NCBI GenBank assembly: GCA_026168455.1
Contig: CM047425.1
Location: 27,504,256 to 27,568,255, forward strand
Direction of reading: 5' to 3'
Origin: Theocolax elegans
Taxonomy: Eukaryota > Arthropoda > Insecta > Hymenoptera > Cerocephalidae
DNA: 64,000 nt
This document shows, in pieces, positions 45,296 to 57,003 of this stretch (its first letter is position 1; every line of letters starts with the position of its first letter). The notes under the pieces are model-generated. The model did no database searches and was not told the DNA's origin. It was given only the letters and a program-made list of their open reading frames with translations. A program made the translations under genes and the position numbers.

Positions 45296-45781
45296 GATGA
45301 CAGATAAAAAAATTTTTGAAAACCAGCTGTATTCTGACGAGGAAGACATGGGGTATATATGCCCTACCGATAGCAAACTTTAATAAGTGCCACATATTAA
45401 CAGGTAGCCCCCTAACGCACTTACATAGAACTAATGTCTTAATCGTCAGACTATTTTTACATAAGGCATATTCGTGATCCAATGCCATATAATTTTAAAA
45501 ATTTGAATTTTCCAACTATTAGAAAAATTCGTGAATTTATCGCTTGTTTATATTATAAGTTATATGATAAATGAATTTATTGATCTCCACAAGCCAAAGA
45601 AATATTCCTCACATCTCAAGTAAGGCGGACTGTATTAATACCAGCCACTTTATAAACCTCACAGGATGAGTGTTTGAAAAAAGACTGAGACAAGCTAGGT
45701 CAATTTAAAATTTAGTTAATTGTAGTATGAAATTAATAAAAACTTAATAAGACGGAAAACAAAAAAAAAAAAAGATAAAAT

Positions 45782-45848
45782 TGTATTTCGCCCTGAGTAT
45801 GCCTGGTGCGCTCATCAGTAGAGTCCAGGCATCTCGTCTCTAGATACA
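45782..45848 (-). ncRNA. Hammerhead ribozyme type III, unit 3
   Basis: Same 67-nt motif as unit 1, all core residues present. Confidence 0.93.
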
Positions 45849-46329
45849 GATGACAGATAAAAAAATTTTTGAAAACCAGCTGTATTCTGACGAGGAAGAC
45901 ATGGGGTATATATGCCCTACCGATAGCAAACTTTAATAAGTGCCACATATTAACAGGTAGCCCCCTAACGCACTTACATAGAACTAATGTCTTAATCGTC
46001 AGACTATTGTTACATAAGGCATATTCGTGATCCAATGCCATATAATTTTAAAAATTTGAATTTTCCAACTATTAGAAAAATTCGTGAATTTATCGCTTGT
46101 TTATATTATAAGTTATATGATAAATGAATTTATTGATCTCCACAAGACAAAGAAATATTCCTCACATCTCAAGTAAGGCGGACTGTATTAATACCAGCCA
46201 CTTTATAAACCTCACAGGATGAGTGTTTGAAAAAAGACTGAGACAAGCTAGGTCAATATAAAATTTAGTTGATTGTAGTATGTAATTAATAAAAACTTAA
46301 TAAGACGGAAAACAAAAAAAAAAAAAAAT

Positions 46330-46396
46330 TGTATTTCGCCCTGAGTATGCCTGGTGCGCTCATCAGTAGAGTCCAGGCATCTCGTCTCTAGATACA
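46330..46396 (-). ncRNA. Hammerhead ribozyme type III, unit 4
   Basis: Same 67-nt motif as unit 1, all core residues present. Confidence 0.93.
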
Positions 46397-46881
46397 GATG
46401 ACAGATAAAAAAATTTTTGAAAACCAGCTGTATTCTGACGAGGAAGACATGGGGTATATATGCCCTACCGATAGCAAACTTTAATAAGTGCCACATATTA
46501 ACAGGTAGCCCCCTAACGCACTTACATAGAACTAATGTCTTAATCGTCAGACTATTTTTACATAAGGCATATTCGTGATCCAATGCCATATAATTTTAAA
46601 AATTTGAATTTTCCAACTATTAGAAAAATTCGTGAATTTATCGCTTGTTTATATTATAAGTTATATGATAAATGAATTTATTGATCTCCACAAGCCAAAG
46701 AAATATTCCTCACATCTCAAGTAAGGCGGACTGTATTAATACCAGCCACTTTATAAACCTCACAGGATGAGTGTTTGAAAAAAGACTGAGACAAGCTAGG
46801 TCAATATAAAATTTAGTTGATTGTAGTATGTAATTAATAAAAACTTAATAAGACGGAAAACAAAAAAAAAAAAGATAAAAT

Positions 46882-46948
46882 TGTATTTCGCCCTGAGTAT
46901 GCCTGGTGCGCTCATCAGTAGAGTCCAGGCATCTCGTCTCTAGATACA
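46882..46948 (-). ncRNA. Hammerhead ribozyme type III, unit 5
   Basis: Same 67-nt motif as unit 1, all core residues present. Confidence 0.93.
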
Positions 46949-47269
46949 GATGACAGATAAAAAAATTTTTGAAAACCAGCTGTATTCTGACGAGGAAGAC
47001 ATGGGGTATATATGCCCTACCGATAGCAAACTTTAATAAGTGCCACATATTAACAGGTAGCCCCCTAACGCACTTACATAGAACTAATGTCTTAATCGTC
47101 AGACTATTTTTACATAAGGCATATTCGTGATCCAATGCCATATAATTTTAAAAATTTGAATTTTCCAACTATTAGAAAAATTCGTGAATTTATCGCTTGT
47201 TTATATTATAAGTTATATGATAAATGAATTTATTGATCTCCACAAGCCAAAGATTTTTTATCTGTCATC

Positions 47270-47336
47270 TGTATCTAGAGACGAGATGCCTGGACTCTAC
47301 TGATAAGCCCACCAGGCATACTCAGGGCGAAATACA
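47270..47336 (+). ncRNA. Hammerhead ribozyme, inactivated copy (G8 to A)
   Basis: Core reads CTGATAA instead of CTGATGA. G8 is a catalytic base of the hammerhead, so this copy should not cleave. Stem II here is fully paired GCCC/GGGC. Confidence 0.88.
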
Positions 47337-47823
47337 ATTTTTTCTTTTTTTTTTTTTTGTTTTCCGTCTTATTAAGTTTTTATTAATTTCATACTACAAT
47401 CAACTAAATTTTATATTGACCTAGCTTGTCTCAGTCTTTTTTCAAACACTCATCCTGTGAGGTTTATAAAGTGGCTGGTATTAATACAGTCCGCCTTACT
47501 TGAGATGTGAGGAATATTTTTTTGGCTTGTGGAGATCAATAAATTCATTTATCATATAACTTATAATATAAACAAGCGATAAATTCACGAATTTTTCTAA
47601 TAGTTGGAAAATTCAAATTTTTAAAATTATATGGCATTGGATCACGAATATGCCTTATGTAACAATAGTCTGACGATTAAGACATTAGTTCTATGTAAGT
47701 GCGTTAGGGGGCTACCTGTTAATATGTGGCACTTATTAAAGTTTGCTATCGGTAGGGCATATATACCCCATGTCTTCCTCGTCAGAATACAGCTGGTTTC
47801 CAAAAATTTTTTCATCTGTTATC

Positions 47824-47890
47824 TGTATCTAGAGACGAGATGCCTGGACTCTACTGATGAGCCCACCAGGCATACTCAGGGCGAAATACA
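47824..47890 (+). ncRNA. Hammerhead ribozyme type III, intact copy with 4-bp stem II
   Basis: TGTAT/ATACA, C17 at 47829, TAGAG/CTCTA, CTGATGA, stem II GCCC/GGGC fully paired, GAA. Probably the most stable version in the window. Confidence 0.95.
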
Positions 47891-48238
47891 ATTTTATCTT
47901 TTTTTTTTTTTGTTTTCCGTCTTATTAAGTTTTTATTAATTTCATACTACAATCAACTAAATTTTATATTGACCTAGCTTGTCTCAGTCTTTTTTCAAAC
48001 ACTCATCCTGTGAGGTTTATAAAGTGGCTGGTATTAATACAGTCCGCCTTACTTGAGATGTGAGGAATATTTCTTTGGCTTGTGGAGATCAATAAATTCT
48101 TTTATCATATAACTTATAATATAAACAAGCGATAAATTCACGAATTTTTCTAATAGTTGGAAAATTCAAATTTTTAAAATAATTTGTTTTTCTTATATAT
48201 TGTCGCATCCAACACAAAATTACATTATTATTTTTCAG

Positions 48239-48446
48239 AAAAATAATTTTACGCAGTAAAATTAAAAAGTGTTACCCAAAAAAAGACGCCAACGGTAAAA
48301 CTTATGCAGACGTAATTAAATCTGAGAAATATAAAAGTAAGCATAGACCCATTATCATCATTACGGCCAGAAATCAAATTAGAAAAATCAAAATGACTAA
48401 AATCATCAAAAATAAACTACAAAACGAAATTTTATTACGCTTTTAA
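48239..48446 (+). pseudogene. Possible non-LTR ORF1 fragment
   Basis: About 69 open codons after an acceptor-like ATTATTTTTCAG, containing GKTYADVIK and RPIIIITARNQ, which recall ORF1 (gag-like) proteins of R1/Jockey-type elements. No start. It may belong with the R1-type element downstream, split by the SINE. Weak evidence. Confidence 0.3.
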
Positions 48447-48532
48447 ATGAATACCTAACTAAAAATAAAAATATAACGAATTTATTTGAGGGCCTCGGTC
48501 TAAGAAGGGGTTTTGCGTAATATTATTCTATA

Positions 48533-48985
48533 AAAATTTTTTTTTTTTTTTTTAAATTTTGGTAGTTTCCACGTACACCTTTTTACAGGTTTTTACGTAT
48601 CCCCTACACCTTTATTCCATTTCCAATTTTACCCCCTTTTTACCCCACCTTCTCGCATTCGCCCGGGGTTATGCCCGTGGAGAGAGGGAAAACCTGTGGC
48701 CAAACCCGTTGGGATAAATGCCATTTAGGAAAACCTCCTCCGAGAAGGACGGTGTATTCGAGAACAATTCTGTTTGGGTGGCAAGGTCACATTGCGTAGA
48801 CTTTAACACCGAAACCGAATGCCTCACACCTCCCGCTCACGTTGTGGAATGTGAAAAAACACCTAACCGATCATTTAAGCTAAGCCCGAGAACGGTCACC
48901 CATCCAAGTGCCAACCGCGCTCGGTGCTGCTTAACTTTCATGACCGGCCGAGGTGCGCTTCCGCCACTCCGCCACCGTGTCGGTC
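48533..48985 (-). mobile_element. Complete 5S-derived SINE with 16-bp target duplication
   Basis: Flanked by GTAATATTATTCTATA at 48517-48532 and 48986-49001. Minus strand: a 5' head with TGGCGGAGTGG (A-box-like), then the 5S-like promoter region AGTTAAGCAGC...GGATGGGTGACCG, ~300-bp unrelated body and a 14-16-base A tail. The perfect duplication and long tail suggest recent insertion. It is transcribed, if at all, by pol III and would depend on an autonomous LINE for mobility. Confidence 0.95.
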
Positions 48986-49329
48986 GTAATATTATTCTAT
49001 ATTAATATTCGATAATATTCTATAGTACCTATTTTTAGTAAAAAAAAATTAGAAACTAAATTTTTTAAAAAGCAGAAAATAAATTTTTTGAAAACCATTT
49101 ATGGTAGATTTTTAAAAATTAAATCGTTCTAATTTAATCAATTATAACCGGATTGTCATAAAATTTGGTACGGATAGTTTGTCAGATCATAGCGTATCTC
49201 CTGAATTAACTAAATGGTAAAAAACCGGATATTGAGGGATATAATTAGAACTGTGCGGTGCGCGACTTAGTTTGCGTTTTTATCTCTGGTCATTTAAGCT
49301 AAATACATTATTTATTTTATATCTGATTG

Positions 49330-52300
49330 ATTATGATTTGGCAAATAAAGTCGCAAATGAAGTCGGAGAAGGATACGTTGATGTAACTCTAACCTCTCCA
49401 GACAAGGCACAAAGAATACAAAATTGGAAAGTGCAAGAAAACTGGACATCAACCATAGAGCAATAACATTTGAATTAGTGGAACAAGATCAGGGAGGTAG
49501 ATACAGGAAGCAAGAGTACATCAAAAGGTATATAACAAGCAAAGCGGACTGGGGATTGTTCATCAACACACTGAGAGAAAATTGGAACGCCCAACCGCAC
49601 CGTCAGGATATTGGTTCAACAATCGCTGGCATTAAAGATATAATAAATAGGATAAAAATAGCATGTGACAAAGCTATACCTATTAAGAACAAGACGAGTA
49701 GGAAAGTTCCATGGTGAAACAAAGAACTGACAAAGGCCAAAAATCATACAAACAGACTACGCAGGAAATTTCAAAGGGAGAGAGATCCGGACATAAGAGA
49801 ACGCGCAAAAATGACATATAGATTAGAGACTAATAGACACAGCCAAAATCCAAAAATAGGAAGAATTCGTGATCAAACAAGGAAATGATAATCCATGGAG
49901 CTTACCATACAAACTGGCGGCCAAAAAAGCTAGAGTCAAAGAAATCGCAAGTAACGTAAAGACAAACGATGACTACACAATGACCTGGAATGACACAGCA
50001 GAGAAAATCCTTCATCAACTTTTTCCAGACGATAATCTGGAGACAGAGACAAGGAATCAAAGAGAAGTAAGGCAACAAAACCAAAGATACTCAGCCGAAT
50101 TCAGCGAAACCAAAAGTTTTACAAGGCAGGAAATGGCGCAAGTAGTAAAAAAAATGAAACTAGGAGAAGCGCCAGGAATCGACTGTTTCGATCTGAAAAT
50201 AATAAGAGTTGCTCTCACAGTAGTTGGTGAAGAACTATAAAGGCTCTACAACAGTTGCCTAAAACTTGGTATATTTCCGAATACTTGGAAAACAGGTAAA
50301 ATAATAACAATAAAGAAGGGAAAAGAAAAAGACCCTGGTTTGATTAGTTCATACAGACCAATATGCCTGCTACCAGTTTTAGGAAAAATTCTGGAAGGTC
50401 TAATAATCAAAAAGTTAGAATGAATAGTGGAACCACGTCTGTTAGATAAACAATACGGTTTTAGAAAAGGAAGATCAACCGAAGATGCGATAGTGTACTT
50501 GAAGACCAAAATACACAACTCAAGCAACAGATACGTGCTCATAATGTTTCTAGATATAAAACGAGCATTTGACAATGTATGGTGGCCCGGAGAAAATAAG
50601 AATTTGAGAGGCATTAGCTGCCCCTGGAGACTGTACAATATCATTAGGGATAACCTCTGTAATAGCAAAGTTATTATAACGGAAGGTAGCAATTTTGCAA
50701 GCAAAAATGTGACAAAGGGATGCCCGCAGGGATCTCTACTAGGACCGATACTATGGAATATTGTATTTGACGAAATGCTTCACAAGCTAGACAGAGAAGG
50801 ACACGAGACGATAGCCTATGCAGATGATCAAGCCATTATAATAGAAGGAGAATCGCGTAAAGAACTAGAATGGCAAGGACAAATGGCCATAAGCATAATA
50901 AAGAAATGGAGTGAAAATATCAAAATTAAAAATGCCCCAGATAAGAACGCAATGTTATTAGCGAAGAGAACATTCCATCAAAAATGTTACCCACTAATCA
51001 GGATAAACGGACAAAGAATCAAAAGGCAGGAACCGTTTAAATATCTGGGTGTTTCATTTGGCAAAGGCCTTAGCGTTTAAACGCATGTTACGGAGATCTC
51101 AAAGAAAACCAGAGGAATATTCGAAATGCTGGTGTTTCTAGCTAGAGAGGAATAGGAATCAGGCTATTAATCTCTAGAAATAATATACAAGGAAGTGTTT
51201 ATACCTATAATCACATACGCGGCAGCAGGTTGATACGGGCTCACAAATAATGTCCAGAAAAAGAAACTCATAATGTCGCAAAAATATGCCCTGATGAAAA
51301 TCACAGGAGTATACAGAACCATCTCGGCTGAAGCCATTACGATTACTACGGATCACCTACCGATTGATTTGAAATGTGAGAGGAAGATCGGATTATATAG
51401 TATAAGAAAAGGAAAAGAATACCGATATAAAAATTTCACATTTCAATCGGAGCAGAGATCAGCAGAAGGCAACATTCAGAGAGAAAGAAAACTGTCGATA
51501 GAAAACCTAAATCAGGAAATAAGGAAGGAATGGCAGTTAATATGAGACAACACGATAAAGGGAAGAGACACATATGAGGTTATGCCTAGTATAGAAGAAA
51601 GAATGGCAAAGTTTTGGTTTAGACCGAGCAAATGGCTAATCCAAATACTCAGTGGACATGGAAATTTCCAAACTTTTAGGAAAAGATTCAATTTCGACGA
51701 GTCCGACCTATGCAGCTGCGGAGAGGTAGACACCCCGGAACATGCTTTATGGGGATGCATGAAGTACGAAACAATACGACACAAATATGTACAGGACATG
51801 GAAGAAGCAAAAATAAAAACACAAAAGGGATGATGACGACCAAAGAGGGAATAGCCAACCAAACCACGATTGTTAAAGACATTATGCTTGTAAAGATTGC
51901 TACCGAAGATCTAGAAAAAGACTTGGCTTTAACCGCGACAATAGCAGAGTTAGCAGCTCCAGAAGAAGACGAAGTATGAATGATAGACGTAGGCTCAGTT
52001 AATCTTCCAGAACTAGAAATAGGTAGAGAGAAAGGAAACGCATAAGTAAGCAGAGGGAGAAACCGAATGAGTGAAAGACGGAAGATAGCAGATAGGTCAA
52101 CATCGAAAGTCGAGCTAACAAATGTCGCACTAACAGTGGTAGCAGAACAGAGGTAATCTCGATATATTAGAGATGTTGTACTAACAAAAGCAATGACTAA
52201 TATTCCGGATAGGGAAACAAGGGTTTGAACAAGGGAATGAAAGTTGAGCAAAAGGAAAGAATGAATGAAAAAGCTCAGAATAAAAGGTAGGGTGAGTGAG

Positions 52301-52550
52301 AGAGTAGGTAGGAACTCCTTCTTTTAGAGTAGGTAAATAAAAAGAAAAGGAAGAAAGAAGAAAGAAGAGAGAAGTGTAGAAAGAAGAGAAAGGAAGAAAG
52401 AAGAGGAAAAATCCTCAAAGGCAGTTGGTCTTGCTCCCCTATGAAAAAATAAATAAATAAAGAAACAAAAACAAAAAATAAAAAATAAAACCGAAGTAAT
52501 AAATAAGAACAAATAAGTAATGCATAATCGCAAGAGCAATGCGTTAGGCA
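49330..52550 (+). pseudogene. R1-type non-LTR retrotransposon, 5'-truncated and decayed
   Basis: Starts in the endonuclease C-terminus (GYVDVTLTSP, then NHRAITFEL where the usual SDH motif has an Asn for Asp) and continues through the RT: FRKGRST, motif A FLDIKRAFD (Asp at 43 of the 50427 frame), motif B GCPQGSLLGP, motif C YADD (131-134). The C-terminus has CSCGEVDTPEHALWGCM, the Cys/His motif typical of R1-clade elements. Stops and shifts at ~49466, 49717, 50240, 50423, 51078 and 51545 make it dead. The ~570-bp 3' region after 51975 is purine-rich. No tail or target duplication was identified, so the boundaries are approximate. Confidence 0.88.
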
Positions 52551-52559
52551 CGATCTAGC

Positions 52560-54345
52560 TCGGTATTTTTTTTATGTCACACTCTGAATTAACACACAAA
52601 ATAAATATATACTGCTCGTAACAGTGCGGTAGCCACGCGGACGTTTGTTCTATTATCGTCAAACTTACCGTATTTAAACAAACGTATTTTTCCTGCGTTG
52701 CGGCGGCGGTACCTGTCCGTTCTACCAATTTAGTTAAGTGTTAGTCCGAAATCGAGATTTAGTTTCAGATAATAATCAACAAAAATTTCAAATATACGCG
52801 CTCCTAGGGTCACTAAAGGAATCATACATAGTATATAATTCTATTATTTAAAATCCGAATTGAATTAGAATAATAAATTGATTTTATTGATAAATATAAT
52901 AATATATAAAAGTGAAAAGGAACAATAATCAAAAATGACTAGCTGTCACCAAGATCTACGCTTGAAGCTTGAACTCGGTCACGGTCGATTGGTAGATAAA
53001 GGCTGTGAATATCACGAACTAAAAATACACAGTGCACGAGACTGGCATAGCGCAATAAATTAACTAATTATATTTTAGCGAAAAAAAAACACGGTCGCAT
53101 TAAGCGGTACCACTTACATTAATAGTTCTGGGATCTTCAATATATAACGATTGATCACTCTCTTCTTCACTCTCATTGAAGTATACGACATGTATTCTAT
53201 GACTGTTCTAGAGTCTTTCCATAGGGCAACATTGCACCGTCTAGCTGACAGTATTTGATTGCCCTGGTTCCTCCGTCATTCGACTTTTGCAACCCCTCAG
53301 GATTAAGTAGTTTTGTTCTAAATGATCCCAAGCGCTTCGGATTCGATTCGACATTCCGATAACTTTATAAGTCACGAAAGCCGTCGAGAGTCACCTATGG
53401 GATCGGTTTACCGCGATCGGAGGCCACTTGAACAGTGTACCGAAACTCGTTACGATGGCCCACCGCCTTGCGACGGCCAGCCTAGAGTCGTAATTCTCGG
53501 TGAGAATGCGGCGGTGTTTAGCTCCCCACCGTCGTCCGCTTTCGAACATAAGCGGCATCCGGGTCAACTTCGCTTCACCCGTCAAGCCTGCTTGCAACCA
53601 CATACCCCGCAGAGTCCAACCCAATACTGGGGACACGCTGGCGTTTCCGGTCGCCTATGCAACAAATTTGCGTGGCTACAGGTTAATTTTCCGTGCTAAG
53701 ATACACACCGCGAATGTAGAATCGGCCTCGAGATAAAATGCACTAACGCACACAACGATACAGCAAGCACAGGCGCTGCAAAACACGGGACTTGGAGGGA
53801 ACAACACCTGTCGTGTATCAAGGCGGTTGAACCTCTCCAGTCTCCATGTTATTCGGCCGTGTGCGTATCTTTCACGCACGAAGTCAATTTTACCCTTGTA
53901 GCCCCGACGAACTAGTGACTAGTAGCTACATCTTGTCAATCCGAGCCGATGCGAACATTACGCTCGTATTGCTCGAATTCGTCAAATGGTAAGGTGAACA
54001 ATACTTTACCGTTACATACTTTGTCAATCTAAGTAGAGCTTTGTTTTTGTTCTTTAGAAAACGATTTGATATATTTTGATGAAAAACAAATGAATATAAT
54101 ATTCAAGAAATGGTACCATGTTTTTTGATAAAGCGCGTAGTTCTGTGCATGTTTTTCTCTTATCAGAATGTAATTAAAATATTATTAATAAGAATAATAT
54201 TCTACTTAACGAAAATTATAGAATAATTTTATACAAGAAAATAATATTATATTTAATATAAATGACTGGAGATAGAGACATTAGTGTGCGAGCTAAGAAA
54301 ACAAATCTCTCATTGGAAGTTTTTTTTTTAATTTTAGTCATTTTC
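52560..54345. other. Unclassified, partly GC-rich sequence
   Basis: Mixed composition. 53300-53950 is GC-rich with overlapping frames up to 125 codons on both strands and no domain. It could be an LTR or leader of another element, or host regulatory DNA. Nothing further supported. Confidence 0.4.
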
Positions 54346-54349
54346 AACT

Positions 54350-54613
54350 TAACACGAGTGACACCAAAAGAAAGACTTTAACGGTACGAGTTTTCAATCC
54401 CCACTAACTAATGCGCGGAATCCCTTTTGGACTCTCGCGCGCGTTCTCCCCACGTGAGGCCCCCCACTTGAACCGGAAGAAAAATGGGGACCAATAGCGC
54501 GCTTCGGGCGCTTGCGCGCATTCTCCCCCTGTAAAAACCCCACTATAAACGGAAGGAAAGGGGGACCAATAATAAGTTCCGATAAACACTAATGAGTTGT
54601 TCGTTGGAACATC
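54350..54613 (-). mobile_element. BEL/Pao 3' LTR
   Basis: Directly repeated at 56539-57003. Minus strand begins TGTTCCAACGAACAACTCAT at 54613. Contains AACGGTACGAGTTTTCAATC and CTTTTGG...CTCGCGCGCGTTCTCCCCAC blocks shared with the right copy. The exact 3' limit is uncertain by a few bases. Confidence 0.75.
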
Positions 54614-56538
54614 CTCCTCCCGTTGCGAAGGGATGAGCAAAACGCATAACGTGGGAATTAAATGCTTGTTTCCCCCTTTTTTGTTTTTTTAAGCTACGTC
54701 TGGCAGCGGGTAGAGCTGCGTGATGTTGCATTTCAGAACGCCTTGTGCCGTTTTAAGCGTGACCACGCGAACGATGCCGTCATCTCCAGGATGCGTCTCG
54801 ATGACTACTCCTAGTCGCCAGCGCATGCATGGTTGATTCTTGTCGATGAGGATGACCACAGAGCCTTGTTTTATTTCGCCCTTGTTTGTATGCCATTTTT
54901 GTCTTTTTTGAAACTCCGAGAGGTACTCCAGTTGCCATTTTCGCCAGAAACTTTGACGCGCTATTGTTATAAATTCCCAAATTGAAAAGCGATTGTCTGG
55001 AACAAAAATCAAATTGGTTTCGGACAGCATGTTCAGAGGTCGGCGGACCAAGATATGCGCAGGTGTCAAGGCAAGAGGATCGTTAGGGTCGTTAGATAGA
55101 GAACACAGTGTCCGGGAATTCAAAATTGCCTCTATTTCGATGGTCAGAGTGTTAAGCTGCTCGAAAGTCAAAACCTGATCGCCCACGACCCGCCTAAAAT
55201 GGTGCTTGAAGCTTTTCACGGCAGCCTCCCATATGCCACCGAAATGTGGCGACGACGGAGGGTTGAAATGCCAGACAATGTTATTCGTGTGACATATGCG
55301 TTCACCTCACCGTGAAATTCGTTCGAATTAAACAAAGCGTATTATTCGCGTAGCTTATTGTTGGCTTCGACGAAGTTCATGCCGTTGTCCGAATAAATAT
55401 GTGATGGAATCGCGCGACGTCCGATGAAGCGTTTCAACGCTCCGAGAAAACCGTCCGCCGTCAAATCGCTGACGATCTCGATGTGCGCGGCCTTCGTCCA
55501 CATACAAACACGCAGCCATATGTTTGAACGCGTGCGCGATTACGCGAGTTTTCGCTCTTTAATATAAAAAGGTTCAAAGAAATCTATTCCGGTATGTGAA
55601 AATGCCTTACCTTAACGCGCGCGGCCGGTAAGTTTCCCATTTTACCCTGCATAGTCACCGGACGGTTACAAATGCACTCCACGCATCGTCTAACGATCCT
55701 GCGTACCTGGTTCTTTCCGTGGAGCAACCAAAATCGGTGACGTATTGCGTAAAGCGTAGTTTGGATCCCGGCATGATGTGTATTCCGGTGCGTTTCGCGA
55801 ATGATTAGATCCATTACATGATGATACGAGGGCAAAAGTATTGGATGTTCGTCAATGAAAGGATCGAATGAAGTAAGGCGCGTGTCCTTTATAGGTAAGG
55901 ATCCCTTGATTCGTTTTATCTCAAGACTAAACTGTTGAATTTGTATTAAACGCGAAATTCTTCGCTCTATATCAATTCGATCAGATACACCGATATTTTT
56001 ATTTTTGAAATTGTTGTCCCGACGAAATCGCAAACAGTACGCGATCGTATTCACAAGAGTCGAGTACGACGAGAATCGCTCAAACAACTTATTTTCAGTT
56101 GTCGTTGCGAGACAAATATTTTCCTTTAATCCGGGTAAGTCGGACACGACCGATTCAACACTCTTAGACGAGGCGTATTAGGAATGCTTAAGCCAAACAG
56201 GTCCCTCAAATCACCCTTTGTTCTTCAAAAAATCGGCGGGAAGCTGCCCTCGGGAAATTTTATCGGCCGGGTTGTCGTCTGTATGCACGTGGCGGCAATT
56301 AATTGAGTATGCGAGAGATTGGATCTCTGCCACGCGTCTGCCCTCAAATGCCTTCAAAACCTGTGGGATTTTTTAAGCCAACTAAGCATGATCGCAGAAT
56401 CCGTCCAGAAAACCGTCCGCGAGATCAGAGTCTCGAACATTGGTTTAGCCTCATTAAATAGACAGTATGTTGTTTATGCAACGCGAGACTATATATCGAA
56501 AGAAAAAAGAACACCAAAATGAACGATTAAACTAATCG
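54614..56538 (-). pseudogene. BEL/Pao pol remnant: RNase H end, integrase, DUF5641
   Basis: Reading from 56500 down: RNase H end (TDSAIMLSWL, then DNPADKISRGQLP near 56240), a linker, the integrase zinc module H-H-C-C (THHAGIQTTL, RFWLLHGKNQ, CVEC) in the 55584-56147 frame, the integrase core (TGIDFFEPFYIKERK, VSDLTADGFL, IYSDNG) in other frames at 55330-55610, then [10 protein letters not shown] and the DUF5641-type tail ending at 54689. Frameshifts lie at ~55580, 55330 and 55220 and stops upstream. Gag, protease and RT are absent, so the element is deleted between its 5' LTR and RNase H. No restored protein is implied. Confidence 0.9.
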
Positions 56539-57003
56539 ACACGAGTGACAACAAAAAAAAAGACTTTAACGGTACGAGTTTTCAATCTCCACTTATTAAT
56601 GCGCGGAATCCCTTTTGGAAACTCGCGCGCGTTCTCCCCACGCAAGGCCCCCCACTTGAACCGGAAGAAAAAGGGTAACCAATAGCGCGCTCCGGGCGGT
56701 CGCGTGCATTCTGCCCCCGTAGGAACCCCACTATACAAGGAAGGAAAGGGGGACCAATGATAGGTTCCGATAAACACTCCCCTTTAATTTTGGCGGCAAA
56801 AGCGCGCGGCTATTTGGTAGCGTAAGCGCATGGGCTTAACCTTCAGACTGCCGGCATGGCTCATATATGAGCCACCTGTGACCTTGACAACTACTCTAGA
56901 GATATGAGGTATTTTTATGTATAAATTTTGCACATCAAAAATATCAATTTATAAGGCAAAAATGCCGGCAGTCTAAAGGTTAATGAGTTGTTCGATGGAA
57001 CAA
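56539..57003 (-). mobile_element. BEL/Pao 5' LTR with nested MITE
   Basis: Copy of 54350-54613, starting TGTTCCATCGAACAACTCAT at 57003. It contains the 140-bp TTAA-flanked MITE and ~60 bp (TCCCCTTTAATTTTGGCGGC...) lacking in the left copy. Confidence 0.75.
56840..56979. mobile_element. piggyBac-type MITE, 140 bp
   Basis: TTAA at 56836-56839 and 56980-56983 flanks TIRs CCTTCAGACTGCCGGCA and its inverse TGCCGGCAGTCTAAAGG (one mismatch). TTAA duplication is diagnostic of piggyBac. The interior has the palindrome GGCTCATATATGAGCC. A similar right end GTAGTCTAAAGGTTAA lies at 36770-36786. Confidence 0.9.

Larger units (their letters stand above)
44461..47252 (-). repeat. 552-bp tandem array with one hammerhead ribozyme per unit (5 units)
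   Basis: ATAAATGAATTTATTGATCT recurs at 44461, 45015, 45567, 46120, 46668 and 47220 (spacings 548-554). The units are nearly identical, and units 1 and 3 share variants (GTTACATAAGG) against 2, 4 and 5 (TTTACATAAGG), a hint of higher-order structure. Every unit has a type III hammerhead on the minus strand and an A-run next to it. A 98-113-codon frame starting MALDHEYALC persists in all copies, but copies are too similar to show selection. Cleaved transcripts would be ~552-nt monomers. The sixth unit breaks at ~47252 and the array inverts. Confidence 0.95.
47253..48180 (+). repeat. Inverted copies of the 552-bp ribozyme unit (1.7 units)
   Basis: After a sharp inversion at ~47252 the same sequence continues on the plus strand, with a partial and a full copy. 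These copies share GCCC in stem II instead of GCGC and several other changes, so they form a separate lineage. Confidence 0.93.

Noticed and set aside
44610..47939. 98-113-codon frame MALDHEYALC... in each 552-bp unit as a real gene
   Set aside because: Units are too similar to show selection, the frame overlaps the ribozyme, and no domain is recognisable. Not excluded, but unsupported.
51285..51310. CTGATGA in CCCTGATGAAAATCACAGG, considered as a hammerhead
   Set aside because: Lies in the R1-type coding sequence and lacks the GAAA/stem geometry.
53322..53736. Frames of 78-125 codons in GC-rich block
   Set aside because: Overlap on both strands with no recognisable motif; could be LTR or leader DNA.
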